A stretch of 64,000 bases of DNA from Carettochelys insculpta. Taxonomy: Eukaryota > Chordata > Testudines > Carettochelyidae. This document shows, piece by piece, positions 24,136-35,705 of this stretch. Both the position numbers and the translations under genes were made by a program. Position 1 is the stretch's first letter. The number at the start of each line of letters is the position of its first letter. The stretch is taken from assembly GCF_033958435.1 (NCBI RefSeq), contig NC_134150.1, positions 40,543,501 through 40,607,500 of the forward strand, in the 5' to 3' direction. Below the pieces are notes generated by a model that worked only from the letters and a program-made list of their open reading frames with translations, was not told the DNA's origin and ran no database searches.

Positions 24136-25599
24136 AAGTCTTACCATCCCAGGATGATAACCTAGACAGGCATGATTTCTTTTGACACCCACATCAATAT
24201 CTTAGGTCTCAGCATAGTTTCCTCAAACTACCACCCCTTTTGTTGGGGGAGCGTGTTTCTTTTTAAACTGGGGGAGATCTTTTAATCTGGTCCTCTCTTT
24301 GTATTGTCTCAAAAATCTTCAAGGGTTTGCAGAGAGTGACTTATCTTGAGCTAGTCTGTCCTTTCTTGATTGTGTTTTTTCAATAGTCCCCTATTAAATT
24401 AAACAAATATATTATACCAATACTTCTCAGTAATCATATGAACTTATAGTACACATAAATTATTGCAGAGCAACTCCAAAAATGACGCTATCTGGAGAAA
24501 ATTCTGATTTATTTTGGTAGAGTAACACTGACAAAACCCATTACAGAAATTTACAGAATTTACATTGTGGTGAAGCAAAAATACTCCTGACTTAGTCACT
24601 ATGGTGATTTAAAATCTTAATAGCAAACAGTGAGAATACTACTTGCTGCTTTGTAAAAAATAATTGTGGTGGAAAAAAGTGACATACTGAATTTAGGCCA
24701 ATTCTGATGATTTTTTAAAAAATAACATAACAATTCTTACAGAAGGATTCGTGCATCAAGGATTTGATTTTTAGAAATACTTGTGTGCAAAAAACCTGGC
24801 GAATTTGAATATGAAGTTACAATGATTACGTGCACGTGCAATTGGGCAATTCTGTAGCTATGGTTATGTGCATTCTCGCCTGTGGTGGCTGCGCACACAG
24901 TTGGCATGTGGATGCACATAATGTTTATACATTTCTAAAAATTTGCTTCAGCAATGAAACAAAACTGCTAAGAAAACAACATTAGACAATTATACTCTGG
25001 GTTTTAATGTATTTTTTACTTGAAACTCCTTTTACATACTGAACTTCCATTTTAGATGGTTTAAGAGGACTGAGGATTTGGAATGCATATATAACATTTT
25101 TGGCTTCGTGCTATCTTTAGGCTTCTTTAAACGTGTTCAGTTTTGGCAGCTAACTTGCTTCCAACAAATCAAAGGATTTTCTAGCAATTGCAAACAGCAC
25201 CCTAAAAACAAAGTTGTAAATCTCCCCTTTTCAGGTGAGGTTGCTTAGATACAAGTTTTGATATTTAATAGACACTAAAACTGCTTTTAGTCACTGCAGG
25301 AACATGGTATCCTTTCAAAAACAGTCACATACATGAGAACTGGTGTGGTAAATTTTCAGCATTGTTTAAATCAGATCAAAAATGCAGATTCTGCTATTGT
25401 TAATGTGGGGTTTTTATATGTAATCTGCCATGCCATTCCTGGGTTCTGAAAGGTACTTAAGTGCATGCCTAACTCAACATTGGTAATTTGAGGCATTCAA
25501 AATTCATGAGTGAGGCGCCCTAAAATAATTAGATTTAAATAAATGAATAAATTTTATTTGCCTTCAGGTATTTAAGATTTTAGTTGGCACTTGGGTCGT
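24136..25599. other. BANP intron B-C, nothing recognised
   Basis: AT-rich intron without supported features. Confidence 0.5.
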
Positions 25600-25755
25600 G
25601 TTTCTTCTGCAACCATAAGGACTAGAAAATTTCTTTTTTAAAATTCAAGCCTTGATTCTAAGATGATTACACAATTGTAAAAGCTGGGACTTTCAAGGAA
25701 ATATCAAATATAGGAAGACACACATTAAAATCATGAGAGCTGACAAACTGACTTT
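25600..25755 (+). repeat. Dispersed repeat with CATGAGAGCT motif (copy 2)
   Basis: It carries AACCATAAGGACTAGAAAAT, then AAAAGCTGGGACTTTCAAGG and AAAATCATGAGAGCTGACAA, in the same order as the copy near 60.3 kb (GGGCTAGAAACTC, GCAACTGGGACTTTAAGA, AATCCTGAGAGTTGGCA). Confidence 0.55.
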
Positions 25756-27927
25756 CAGCATTTGAGTAGTACTATTGAACTTAGACCTATTTATATTCTT
25801 AAAGTAAGGAACATCTGGTTAAGCATCTTGTTGAATTAGAGCCACAAGTGGTAGAACTACAGTACTTAGAGAGATTTAGAAGTTATTTGCTGAAAATATC
25901 TTTAATTTTTCAAACCTAACACTTTATTAATTTGAAAATGATCTCAAAAAGTCATAACAACTCTCTTCTGTGTGCATATTTTTGTTATTGTAGGGTTATT
26001 TTGTGAGCCTTAGGTTTCTGACATTGGACCTGATCAAGAGCTGAAAGGAGTCTACCAACTTGACTACAGTGGGCTATGGTCAGGCCCACCGATAGGTTTT
26101 TTTTTTTAATTAGAAAAAATAACACTTGTTTCCTGTACAGCTTCTCCTGTCCTTCATACCACAAGAATGAATGAATGAATGTGAAGAACTATAGTTAGTA
26201 AAGACGTGATTTAAAAAAATGCAATTGTGTGCTTCCAACTTTGCAAGTATGTCACTTTAAGATGAATAATTGCTGAAGAATAGCTAGGAAAGCATCTTAA
26301 CATATCACCATGCATTTGGAACACAGCTATATACAGATTATTAAATATAATAAATAGGGTTTAATAGTAAAAATAGATTAGAGATTTATTTTCCTAGAAG
26401 CACCTAGTTTGACAACGGATTTTATCCTATTTTATGTTTTTTAGTGTTCTTGCTCCTTCTAATGCAAAGCTTTGATAGATCGTTGGAAAGCATAAAGTCT
26501 AAAATTAGGAAAAGGTGATTGAGGTCTGTCATTCTTTTTCCTTATTTGTTTTCTACATTCTGCTTTAAAGTGTACTGACAAATGAATCTTATTGTCTCTA
26601 AGCATGGTGGTGCTTCTTTCAGTGGTCCTTTTTGGTAATTTTCTCCATGTGTCTAGAGCCCTTTGGGTGAAAGTGTTTTTCCAAAACTATTTGTGTTGCC
26701 AGTTTACTAGTGTTGAAATGATTTTCCTTGGTTTTTTTTTCCTTGTTAGTTTTGAAGAGGTTGTCAGTTCATAAATCCTCTTCATAACATGATGAAAAAA
26801 AAAACAATTAAATCACAAGAAATTCATTTTTCTTGCCAAAGTCCAACAGGATAACAGCCAGCATTGCAGTAGATAATGGAACCAATGTCACACAGAAATG
26901 CACATCTGTGTGTATTGTATGTGGGATAAATAGTAACTAAGCCATCCACAGGACCACAAGATTGTGCCAGAGCAGGCAATTGGCATTTTGGTTGGTGCAG
27001 CTTTGGAGATGGTTTTTGTATATGATAGTGTCTGGATGAGGTATAACTTAATCAAATCATCGTGAATATAATGCAGAGAAGGACTGTTTGTCTCTTTTTA
27101 AAATACTATATGGCATAAAGCATGTTTAATAGAATACTGCACAGTTGGGGGTAGCTAGTATTAGCAAAGGTCCACTTGTAAGGCAGGAATAACAGATATA
27201 ATCATTAACATTGAAGTCCACATTTGCACTGGTGACATCTTTTGTTCAATATTGTAGCTATAACTCATATGAAAATGTTGAACTTTCCATTGCAGATCTG
27301 CTGCTAAATTTTCTCTGTTTTTGACGGAGGGAAGCCTTTCCAAATTATTCTGTTAGAAACCTATAACAACTTATTTTGGTTCACAATTCATTCTGGAAAT
27401 GTACACTCCTATTTCCTGTTTGCTGCTTTGCTATGTCTGCATGTGCAGCTGGAAGCACTAGGGACTTTTCCAGAATAACTACCAATTTCTTTATTTCCCC
27501 CATTACAGTGCTATAGTGCTTTCTGTTTAGTGGATTTTTTTTTTTGAAACAGTTCTTCACTTCAGTGTTGTTTCACATATATGTCCGCAGAGCCGCTTTT
27601 GATGTAGAAGACCTTAACTATCCTAATGGTCCAAAATCATCCTTTTTCATCTGCCATCTCAGACCATGATCTTGTAAAAACATAAATACATTTTATTTAA
27701 ATCATGTGCATCATGACTGAATTCAGTCAGACTACTTATGTAAAATTAAGCACTCATCAGTCTTTGTAGGATCGGAACCGTAGAATTTTCACTAGATTTT
27801 TATTAGCTATATGATGTACTATCTCTGAGATTAATAGCTGCAAATAATAGGGCAAAGTTAGTGAAGCATTACCTTTCCTTCTAAAATAAAGATTGCAGTT
27901 CCGTATGCTAGTTAGAGTAGGAGACGT
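25756..27927. other. BANP intron B-C, nothing recognised
   Basis: AT-rich intron. Apart from a short GAAT repeat near 26165 and homopolymer tracts, nothing is supported. Confidence 0.5.
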
Positions 27928-28059
27928 GAGCTACGTCTACCCTAGACCACCCTTTTGAAAGAAAGGGCCAGGAAATGCTGCGGGTGGGGTCGTGGGGCAG
28001 CCAAGCCCTTCCGGGGCCACAGGAAGCCGTTCCTTTAAAAAGCCTCTCCCTGACACCTT

Positions 28060-28560
28060 CGGCCTGCACAGCATGAGGCCCGCGGAGCTGCCACAAGCCC
28101 TGCAGACACAATGCATGCTGGAACAGACAGGGAGCAGCAGCAGCTTGACACCTTGCTGGCTGCCACCAGTGGAGTGGACACCCTGCGGGCCGCAGCACTG
28201 GTGGCCTCCCTGCAGCTCGAGGAAGGGCCTCCCTCCAGGGGCAGAAGGGGATGCCCTAGACCATGGGGTCCTCCAGGCTGCCCGGTCTGGGTGCTCCGCT
28301 GGGTCTGGAGCTACCCCACCGGCTCCAAGTGGTGCGAGTAACTGGTCATGGGGGAGTGGGACAATGAGGAGTGGCTCTGGAATTTCCGGATGTGGCAGCA
28401 GACCTTCCTGGAGCTCTGCCAGTGGTTGTCCCTGGCTCTGAGGCACCAGGACACCCGGCTGCGGTGCGCCCTCCTCGGGGTCTGCTGGAGGTGTGGGGGC
28501 TTCCAGTCATATATGGTGCCCCCTCCTCATGATCTGGGGTGTGTGCCCTGTTGGGTATGT
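28060..28560 (+). pseudogene. Harbinger transposase (HARBI1-like), N-terminal remnant
   Basis: An N-terminal piece encodes MHAGTDREQQQLDTLLAATS and then VASLQLEEG (28111-28230). A frameshift and a stop follow, then a second piece with WDNEEWLWNFRMWQQTFLEL and LSLALRHQDTRLRCAL (28360-28480). The order matches the start of turtle Harbinger transposases from memory: a leucine-rich N-terminus, then WLWNFRM..ATFLELC and R.QDTRMR. The DDE catalytic region, which should follow, is absent. It is a broken gene with no predicted activity. Confidence 0.65.
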
Positions 28561-28579
28561 ACCTGAGGGTCCACCGCCA

Positions 28580-29160
28580 AGGTCAGGGGATGGCTGTCTG
28601 ACCGATGCCTGGCTGGAGGTGCAGGAAAGGAGGTCTATGACCTGCTCCCCCTCCTTGCTGGAGCAGTCCCTGACCGAGGCTGGCTGTCTCCGGCGTTGGT
28701 GGTGTGGGGCTGGCCGCTGGTCCCAGCTCCTGCTCCGGTCCCAGCTGGGGCTCCTCAGCCACAGTGTCCATGAGGGCCATCGGGGAGGAGGTGTTCCAGG
28801 GGCTCAGGATGCTCCTGAGTTACATGTAATAGGGGCAGGAGTCAGGGATGGCCCCTGACTGGCTGAACGAGTCCTGAGCCTGGGCGTAACCCTGCTGCAG
28901 CTCCTTCACCTTACTCCTGACCTGGTCAGGAGTGCAGGCAGGGTGACCCTATGTTGTCAGGCCCTCGGCCAGACAGGCAAAGGCAGCTGTGTTCTGGCAC
29001 TTGCTGTCCATGACCCAGAGCACCTCCTCCTCCTGCCAGAGCCACAGTAGATCCTGCAGTCCATGCTTGCTCCAGGATGGGGTGTGCTTTTTTCCCTCCC
29101 TGGCTGGACTCGTGGGAGCCCTGGGTGCACTCAAAGGGGGGACCCTGGGGCTTGTTGTGT
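28580..29160 (-). pseudogene. Harbinger Myb/SANT-like DNA-binding protein remnant
   Basis: Reading the minus strand, HTPSWSKHGLQDLLWLWQEE and TAAFACLAEGL (upstream part), then QVRSKVKELQQGYAQAQDS and PDSCPYYM, then a proline/glutamate-rich tail (PEQELGPAASPTPPTPETAS), follow the order of the trihelix-type Myb partner of Harbinger elements. That partner binds the transposon ends and helps import the transposase. Stops interrupt the frame after CLAEGLTT and after CPYYM, so it is a pseudogene. Confidence 0.65.
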
Positions 29161-29612
29161 GCCTGGCTGGTGGCCATCACTCTCTGGGGGCTGTTCAGGG
29201 TCACACTGAGGTCTGCAGGGGCACCACATGTGATAGCTGGTGCCTTCTTGTTCTCAGCTTCCTGCAAGGGGGTTTCCCGGTGTGTGCGGTTTTAAGAGCT
29301 GCTGCACGCACAGACCATAGAGCCCTTCAGGGGCTGGGCAGCACGTCTCCACCTAACAGCTGATTTCTGCCCTGGTGGACCCCGCTCTTTTGAAAAAGCG
29401 GGACATGGAGCATCTACACATATCCTTTTTCGAAAAAAGATGACGAAATATTGGCTTCTTCCTATTTTCTGTTTGGAAGAGTGGTTTCGATTCCTGCAGC
29501 ACCTAACGTCGATTTCATCTTCGAAAGAGCACATGGCATGTGCAGACGTGCCGCACGCTACTTCGAATTGGGGCCTGACCTTAAGAAAAAATGGGCTAGT
29601 GTAGTTGCAGCT

Positions 29613-30324
29613 ATGGAGTCAGAATTCCAGATTATAGTCCTGCCTTCGCTGTGGACTAGCCAGACCTTTCTGCACCTCTCTTCATCCTAATGGTAGAGTG
29701 GAGATAGTAATTTCTACCTAATTCTACGGAATTATTATTTTCCCAAGGATTACTTATTGGCTCAAATGTGTTCTTCCTACCTTACATATCTGCAGCAAGG
29801 CAGGTTATGGTGTATAATTGTTAACGAAGTTCAGTGCTTGTTACTGCCGTAACCCACCTCTGCGCCATAGATGACTTGTGTTCTATTTCTTACACTATGC
29901 AATTTGGCTCTTCATTGGTTGTAAACATTTGCTCAATAAAACTCATTTATCTTTAATCCTTTGACAGTTGTAAAGTGTTCTCACTAAACTGCAGTAATCT
30001 GAATTCTGCATTTTGGTTTATTGAGTAGTTACCCAGCTTGTTAACTTTTATCAAGTGTGTCTCCCCATAAAATGAGTTCTTAATAAACAGTGATATGTAT
30101 TGCAGGATGGCAATCCATAGTTCAGTTAGGAAGTTTATAGTAATCATGGTGTTTTCAAACACAGTATTCAAAATTTAACCTGTTGCTTTGTAGTGATTGT
30201 TCATGTAAATCTCTTAATATTGTGTAAACAAGCCACAGAATAAAAGATTTAAAAATTGTCACAATCATATTGTTATCCTCATAACCTCTGGATTTATGGA
30301 AAGACTAATGGTTAATATTAGTGC
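29613..30324. other. BANP intron B-C, nothing recognised
   Basis: AT-rich intron between the Harbinger relic and the old LINE fragment; no supported feature. Confidence 0.5.
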
Positions 30325-30373
30325 AGCACTTTCAAGGTATAAAGTACTACTTAAGTTTTAAATATTATTATAC
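30325..30373 (+). repeat. Old LINE 3' fragment (L2/L3-like) next to a GC-rich insertion
   Basis: AGCACTTTCAAGGTATAAAG then TACTACTTAAGTTTTAAATA resembles the 3' end of ancient L2/L3 LINEs. It stops where the GC-rich block begins. Confidence 0.4.
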
Positions 30374-31040
30374 ACTAGCAGCTCCCGCCCTTTTGTGGTG
30401 GTTACCAAACTGGGTGCTTGCCAGCAGCCCCAGCCCTGGGGACCCATCCTGGACTAGAAGCTGGTTGGGGTGCGGAGCCCCACCAGAAGCTTCAGCCCCA
30501 GGGACTCAGTTGGGTCTGGGGGAATCCTCGCAGCCTTGGGGCCAATAGCTGTCTGGGGCGCAGAGCTCTGCTGGCAGCTCGGGGAACATGGGAACCTGAA
30601 CACTCCAGGAGCTGGCAGGGTTGCATAGCTCCACCAGCATCTCCAGCCCCAGGGACCTGGCCAGGGCTGGGGGAATACTGGCAGCCCACAGGCTGGCAGC
30701 CATCTGGGACGCGGAGCCCCACTGGCAGCTCCTGCCATGGGGACCAGGCTGGGAGAAGCCTGGAAGTTCCAGCCCTGGGGATCTGGCTGGGGCTGGGGCT
30801 GGGGCAACCCCAGGAGCTGTGAAGCCCCATTGGCAGCTGCAGCCCTGTGTACCCCAGCAGCCCAGTGGCTGGCAGCTAGCCGGGGAGCGGAGCCTACTGG
30901 CTGCTCCAGCCAAGAGGAATGGGCCAGGGCTGGGGGAACCCCAGCAGCCCTGGAGCTGGAAGCCGACTGTGGCACAGAGCTCTACCAGCAGCTGTAGCCC
31001 CAGGGACCCAGCCAGGGTGGGCTGGACACCTCTCCTTTTA
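30374..31040. repeat. GC-rich minisatellite, irregular units about 65-105 bp
   Basis: A GCGGAGCCCCACYRGCAGCT motif recurs near 30470, 30554, 30618, 30711, 30818, 30886 and 30974, each followed by a CAGCCCCAGGGACC-type motif and a GGCTGGGGGAA-type motif. Flanking DNA on both sides contains ATATTATTATA in opposite orientation, which may be target sequence or terminal repeats. The long open frames on both strands (up to 173 codons) are repeat by-products. Confidence 0.65.
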
Positions 31041-34000
31041 TAATAATATATAGCTAAATTATATTTACATACTCCATGGTGTCTTTGGAAATATGTAGGT
31101 TACTAGTCATAAACATAAAAAGTAGAGCTGCTGATATCCTCTGCATGGTGAATGTATTCTTAAAATTAGTAGGATATTGCATCATGCCATTCTCTTAGAT
31201 CTCTTCATTACTATTCCTTTGCTAGGGTAGGAGGAAGGAGAAAACATGACCTGTTCCATTCATACCACAAGATGCTCCATCTTTTAGTCCGTTCAGTCAT
31301 GCTGGCTTAAAAGCAGTTTTTTTTTTTTAAATGTCTAAGATGAAGTGGAGACTTCAAATTACCATGAAGAAACATATTGTGGCTGCTTTTAGAATCTCAT
31401 AAATACCTGAAGGTGAATTTTTAAATTCCAAAAGACTCCACTTGAAGTTGGTAAAGTAAAACTGCAAAACGAGTTGCTTTAGGCTTCAGCAATATTCATT
31501 ACACTTTAAGGAAATTATTATTATACTTTGAGGTGCTTTCTAAGTAAAGCCAAGGGGATGTGGGATGTGAAGCTTTATTTTTTGTGTTTTGAGATCTAGA
31601 TTTACTTGAAATATTTTTGAACACCTGTTACTGATGCAAATTTTATGGGTTTAGGGTTAGTAGCAATTAGGTATTGATGACGTCAGGTATAGCGTAGGGC
31701 TGGTATTATGTCAGCTTTCTCTGCACAGCTTGGTTATTGGGTCTCAGAGCTGTCTTGCAACCAGGTTGAATATTATATTTTTTTGAAGGAAGACTGGAAA
31801 CCGATCCATGCAGATTTGTTCAGCAAAGTGCAAAATGTTCCATTCAAATGTAAGTGCTTTATCACAAAAGTGCCTCTGCAGCAATTATCCCTATAATGTT
31901 ACTGGCCACAGATGTTCAGAATTTGTCATCTTCAGGTCTGGATACCAATATCTTATCTAAATGGGTAGGCTGGAGGTTTAGGCTGATATCAATCTTCAGG
32001 ATCTTTTTCATTTCACCAATTAAATTCCCAGTTTTTAAGTCCTGCATGCAACAACGCTGGGTTTCTAGTGTTAAAGCTCCTTCTGAGCAGTGACTGACGG
32101 TCACAGCAAAATCTGTGCTGATATTGTGACTTTAGCAATGCCTACTGGAAACTTATGAGAGACCTTCAAATTCTTTTCACTTGTAATATCACTACTAAAT
32201 CTTTGTATTACAGTATGAAAGGCTGGTTTACTACAGCATTGCACCACTTAACCTTCATAGCCTCACCTCAAAATGTTTATCTTTCACATTAAGCACAAGC
32301 ACAGTTAAACCACAATGGGCATTAGGATTACTGAACATAGCTCTTGTGAGAACAGTCTTTATTGAACTCCTCAGTGGCATATGAAAGCCAAATAAAACTA
32401 AAGAAACTAACCTAGCCAAATGTTTCTGCTAAATTCCTTCTTGTTTTGACAAGATTTTTATTTATTTTTCCGATTACAGAGAAACAGACAAATGGGAGTA
32501 ATGTTTCTCAGGAGTCTTTCCAGTTGTTAAAATGACCCCAATATTAATAAGATCCAAGTCAATAAGCGTAAAGCTGGATAAAATAAAAGAGAGAGGCTTG
32601 CAAGTGCTCCTAATCAGTTTAGATTGTCTAAGCATGACATTCAGCCATTTTCTGAGTATATCTAAATTCACAGATTCATTTTTAACATTATCTAGGTTTA
32701 CAAATCAAAAATTTGAAGAGACGGCTGTTCAAATCATGTTTAAATTCCCTGCCTCATCATGACCCACAAAGTGTGTCTCCCTTTTTTTTATACCTAATTC
32801 AGCAAGGTACTGAAATGTGCCTTATTTTAAACATGTGAGTAACCATGCTGACTTTGTGCTTAAAGTTAGGCATGCACTTCAGTACCTTGCTGAGTTTGAG
32901 CTTATGCCAGTGCTTTGATACAAATGTGCATGCTTTTTTCCCTTTAGTGTATGTGACATCCCAAATATGTGTTCAGTGGTGGAAAAAATAAATGTTTATA
33001 TATTTGGAGTTGTGTGTTTGGTAGGGCACTCATCTTCCAGCCAGAAGACTATGGATTCATTGAAGTACACATTTACTTCATGTAATCCGATTTTTTGAGC
33101 CATCCTTCAAATCAGGCTTCAAACATAGGTCTCATCTAACTGTCCTTGCTGGCTAATGTCCATGTGGAAATTAAATACATATTTTCCAAAAGAATACAGG
33201 AGACACCTGACAGCTGTAGTCAATGTTCTTCCATTAATAAGCATATTTTATGTATTTGTGTGTCTCTCTTTGTCTGAACTCTCACTTTTTTGCTTAAATC
33301 TCTTTTGGAGAGCATACATTTAGAACTAGTTCTACTGGGTTCTTTTTCGTAAGATTCCTGTTGTATCATTAGTACTGGATATTAACTCGGTGCTTGTTTT
33401 CAGTCTGTGGTGCTCACACGTCTGATTCTAAATGTGTAGGATTGGATGTTAATAAAGTCTGCACTCTAAAGTCTTTCAGTTAATCACTGCCACTTTGAAC
33501 TTGTGCAGTGGCAAAGCAGTCAACTTAATTGCCGGAAGTTTATTTTCTAAGAAAAGTTTGTACCTCTTGCAAATCTGCCAAAATATTATTTAATTTCTCT
33601 GGAGACCAGACTTTGTTTTTGGAGAGTTGGAAATGGTTTATTTTCAGAAGATTAATTCTGCTTTGTGCCTTTGTACTGCAGCTACCAGGCATTTTCCTCT
33701 GGCATGAGAGCTAGAATTGCACCCAACTTTGTTAGTAAAATAAATAAAGCTATTCTGAATAATGGAACAAATTAATTCTTCAAATATTTACATGGGCAGG
33801 TGTTTCACTTTATTTTTCTTTGTTTTAAAGGGATGATTGACGGCACCTAGTGAGAGAGCAGAGCCTAATTTTGCTTCTAGTCTTATTGCTAATGCTCATA
33901 TATCAAGCTAGTTAAGGGAATGTATCCCAAAGGAATGAAGTGAGTAACAGTTAAGGGTCAACCCTTTTCCCTGTGTGAGAAAAATACACATACACCTCAG

Positions 34001-34209
34001 AAAGTATTCTACAGAGGCTGAAATGGCAGCAAAACTTGTCTGCTTTTGTTTTCTTGATGCAGTTTTCTTTTTATTAAAAGTTTGTCTCCCACTCTGTTTC
34101 CACAGCAACACACATTTATGCAACACCGCCTTCACTCAACCTCCCTCTCACACAAACGCGCCATGCATGCTTGTTGATGCCAGTACAGTCTGTGCTTCCC
34201 ACTGATGGT
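31041..34209. other. BANP intron B-C, nothing recognised
   Basis: More than 3 kb of AT-rich intron. Near-complementary stretches CAGCAAGGTACTGAA (about 32800) and TTCAGTACCTTGCTGA (about 32879) form a short inverted repeat; nothing else is supported. Confidence 0.5.
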
Positions 34210-34570
34210 GAGTGGGGGGAGGAGAAGTTGCCCGTGGTCCTGGTGTTTCAAAGGGAGCTGATGCTCTGGCTGCTACCACTGCTACTTTGGCAATGGTGAT
34301 GATTGGCGCTACAGGCCCCTTTGAAATGCTGTGGCAGTGCTGCTCTGGCTGTGCACAGCTTTGAAGGAGTGTGTGTGTGTGTGTGTGTGTGTGTTGGGGA
34401 GTGGAAACGGGGTGGGGGAAGGAACCAGCACTCTGGTTCAGGTGGTGCAGAGAGCTGACTGCTTTTGGCCCTGCCTGTTCCTGGCTACGTTGCTGGGCCA
34501 TCTTCCCACCTTGTGCCAAGTCTGGTGGCAGCTATTGGAGTTGCTAAATCTCTGGCCACAGTGAGTGGTG
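34210..34570 (+). repeat. GC-rich dispersed repeat related to the one at 61.1 kb
   Basis: The core at 34246-34331 (TTTCAAAGGGAGCTGATGCT, CTGGCTGCTACCACTGCTAC, CCTTTGAAATGCTG) matches the core at 61174-61261 in order and wording. A (GT)n run at 34369-34394 lies inside this copy. Probably a hAT-like nonautonomous element; its ends are not clear here. Confidence 0.55.
34369..34394 (+). repeat. (GT)n microsatellite
   Basis: A continuous GT run inside the GC-rich dispersed repeat. Confidence 0.9.
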
Positions 34571-34984
34571 AACTGTGTTGTGAGATGAAAGAAATTAACA
34601 TAATGTGTCTAAGAAGGATTTGAAAATAACATTGAAAAGCAAACTGCTTTTATGTGTGGTAAGTTGAGGCTAAAAGAAAATGCGTGCTCTTGAAAGAACA
34701 GTGCAGAGGTAGAAGTTTTGATTAGCTGTCATGAAGTGAGCTGCTGACCTAATGAAGAGAGCAAGCCAGAATAAACAGCATGTGTTTGAAAGAAAAGATG
34801 AACCTGAAAGTCCGGATCTGAATATCCCTACTCCTCACCCAAATGTTTTGGAGAAGAAATTTAGGATCTGAGCAAGGATTGAAACCTAAAAGTACATGTC
34901 TAACTGCGTGCATATGTATAGTAACTGCTTTTGCCGATAATCAGTGACCAATATGCATGTAACTCCTTTCTCTATTTTGCTCCA
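34571..34984. other. BANP intron B-C, nothing recognised
   Basis: No supported feature. Confidence 0.5.
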
Positions 34985-34987
34985 TCA

Positions 34988-35330
34988 GGCTGTGTCTACA
35001 CTAGGCCCTCCTTTTGGAGGGGGTGTGTTAATGAGGGATTTTGGAAGATGCTAATGAGGCGCTACCATGAATATGCAGCATCTCATTAGCATAATGGTGG
35101 CCCCATATGATTTGAAAGTGGGAAGAAGGGGCTTTTGAAATCAGGGGGTCCTTTAGAAAGGCCTGACTACTCAGGCGGTGTGTGTTTTGAAAGTGGTACT
35201 TTTGAATCACGCGCAGCTGCCATTATGCTAATGAGGTGCTGCCTATTCATGGAAGCACCTCATTAGAATCTTCCAGAATCCCTCATTAACATGCCCCCTC
35301 TGAAATGAGGGGGCTTGTGTAGACATAACT
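34988..35330. mobile_element. Palindromic Harbinger MITE, 343 bp, TCA duplication
   Basis: The ends GGCTGTGTCTACACTAG and TTGTGTAGACATAACT are inverted, and TCA flanks both sides (34985-34987 and 35331-35333). The arms pair through GCTAATGAGGCGCT / AGCACCTCATTAGAAT-type segments and CCTTTTGGAGGGGG / CCCCCTCTGAAATGAGG. Pairing is less perfect than in the 409- and 416-bp copies. No coding capacity. Confidence 0.8.
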
Positions 35331-35624
35331 TCAGTGTTGTCAGTTTTGCCCACCCTTTTCTTACTTTCTCACTCCAGCTTCTCTCACTTCAGCCCTTTCT
35401 GTGTGGAACGCTCTTCTTGTACACGTCTGTAAGGCCCTTCCTTAATTTCCTCTTCAAGAGCCGTCTTTGCTGCCATGCATACAAGAAATTAGGCAATTAA
35501 GGACCGCTCGCTTGAGGGGAAGATGAGAAGAGTTGATAATGTTTTTGTAAATATATAATTATTTTTAAAAATACATCTGTATACTTGACTGTGTCCCTGT
35601 TCCTACATCTCTTATATGTCTTTC

Positions 35625-35705
35625 ATCTTTTAAAATGGTGAGCCCTTACAGGTAGAGTCCATGGCTTTATGTATCTGTAAGTGCTAGACATGGTGGGACC
35701 CCTTG
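35625..35705 (+). repeat. Old LINE 3' fragment (L2/L3/CR1-like)
   Basis: GTGAGCCCTTACAGGTAGAG followed by GTAAGTGCTAGACATGGTGG resembles a widespread amniote LINE tail (gtgagctc...gcacctagcacaatgggg). Weak and short. Confidence 0.35.

Larger units (their letters stand above)
27929..29612. mobile_element. Internally deleted PIF/Harbinger transposon
   Basis: The ends AGCTACGTCTACCCTAG and CTAGTGTAGTTGCAGCT are imperfect inverted repeats of the type used by the MITEs in this window. The flanking triplets GTG and ATG are probably a decayed duplication. Inside, a transposase remnant on the plus strand and a Myb/SANT-like remnant on the minus strand converge, the usual two-gene plan of Harbinger elements. 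Most of the catalytic transposase is missing, so the copy is not autonomous. Its GC content is far above the surrounding intron. Confidence 0.75.

Noticed and set aside
27937..28446. 169-codon minus-strand and 149-codon plus-strand frames
   Set aside because: They are frame shadows in the GC-rich Harbinger relic; only the plus-strand pieces at 28111-28480 match transposase.
28000..28700. GC-rich region that could pass for a CpG-island promoter
   Set aside because: It coincides with transposon coding remnants inside a BANP intron; no exon or start site is associated.
30418..31043. Open frames of 112-173 codons on both strands
   Set aside because: They are produced by the second GC-rich minisatellite; products are repetitive Trp/Gly/Pro-rich text.
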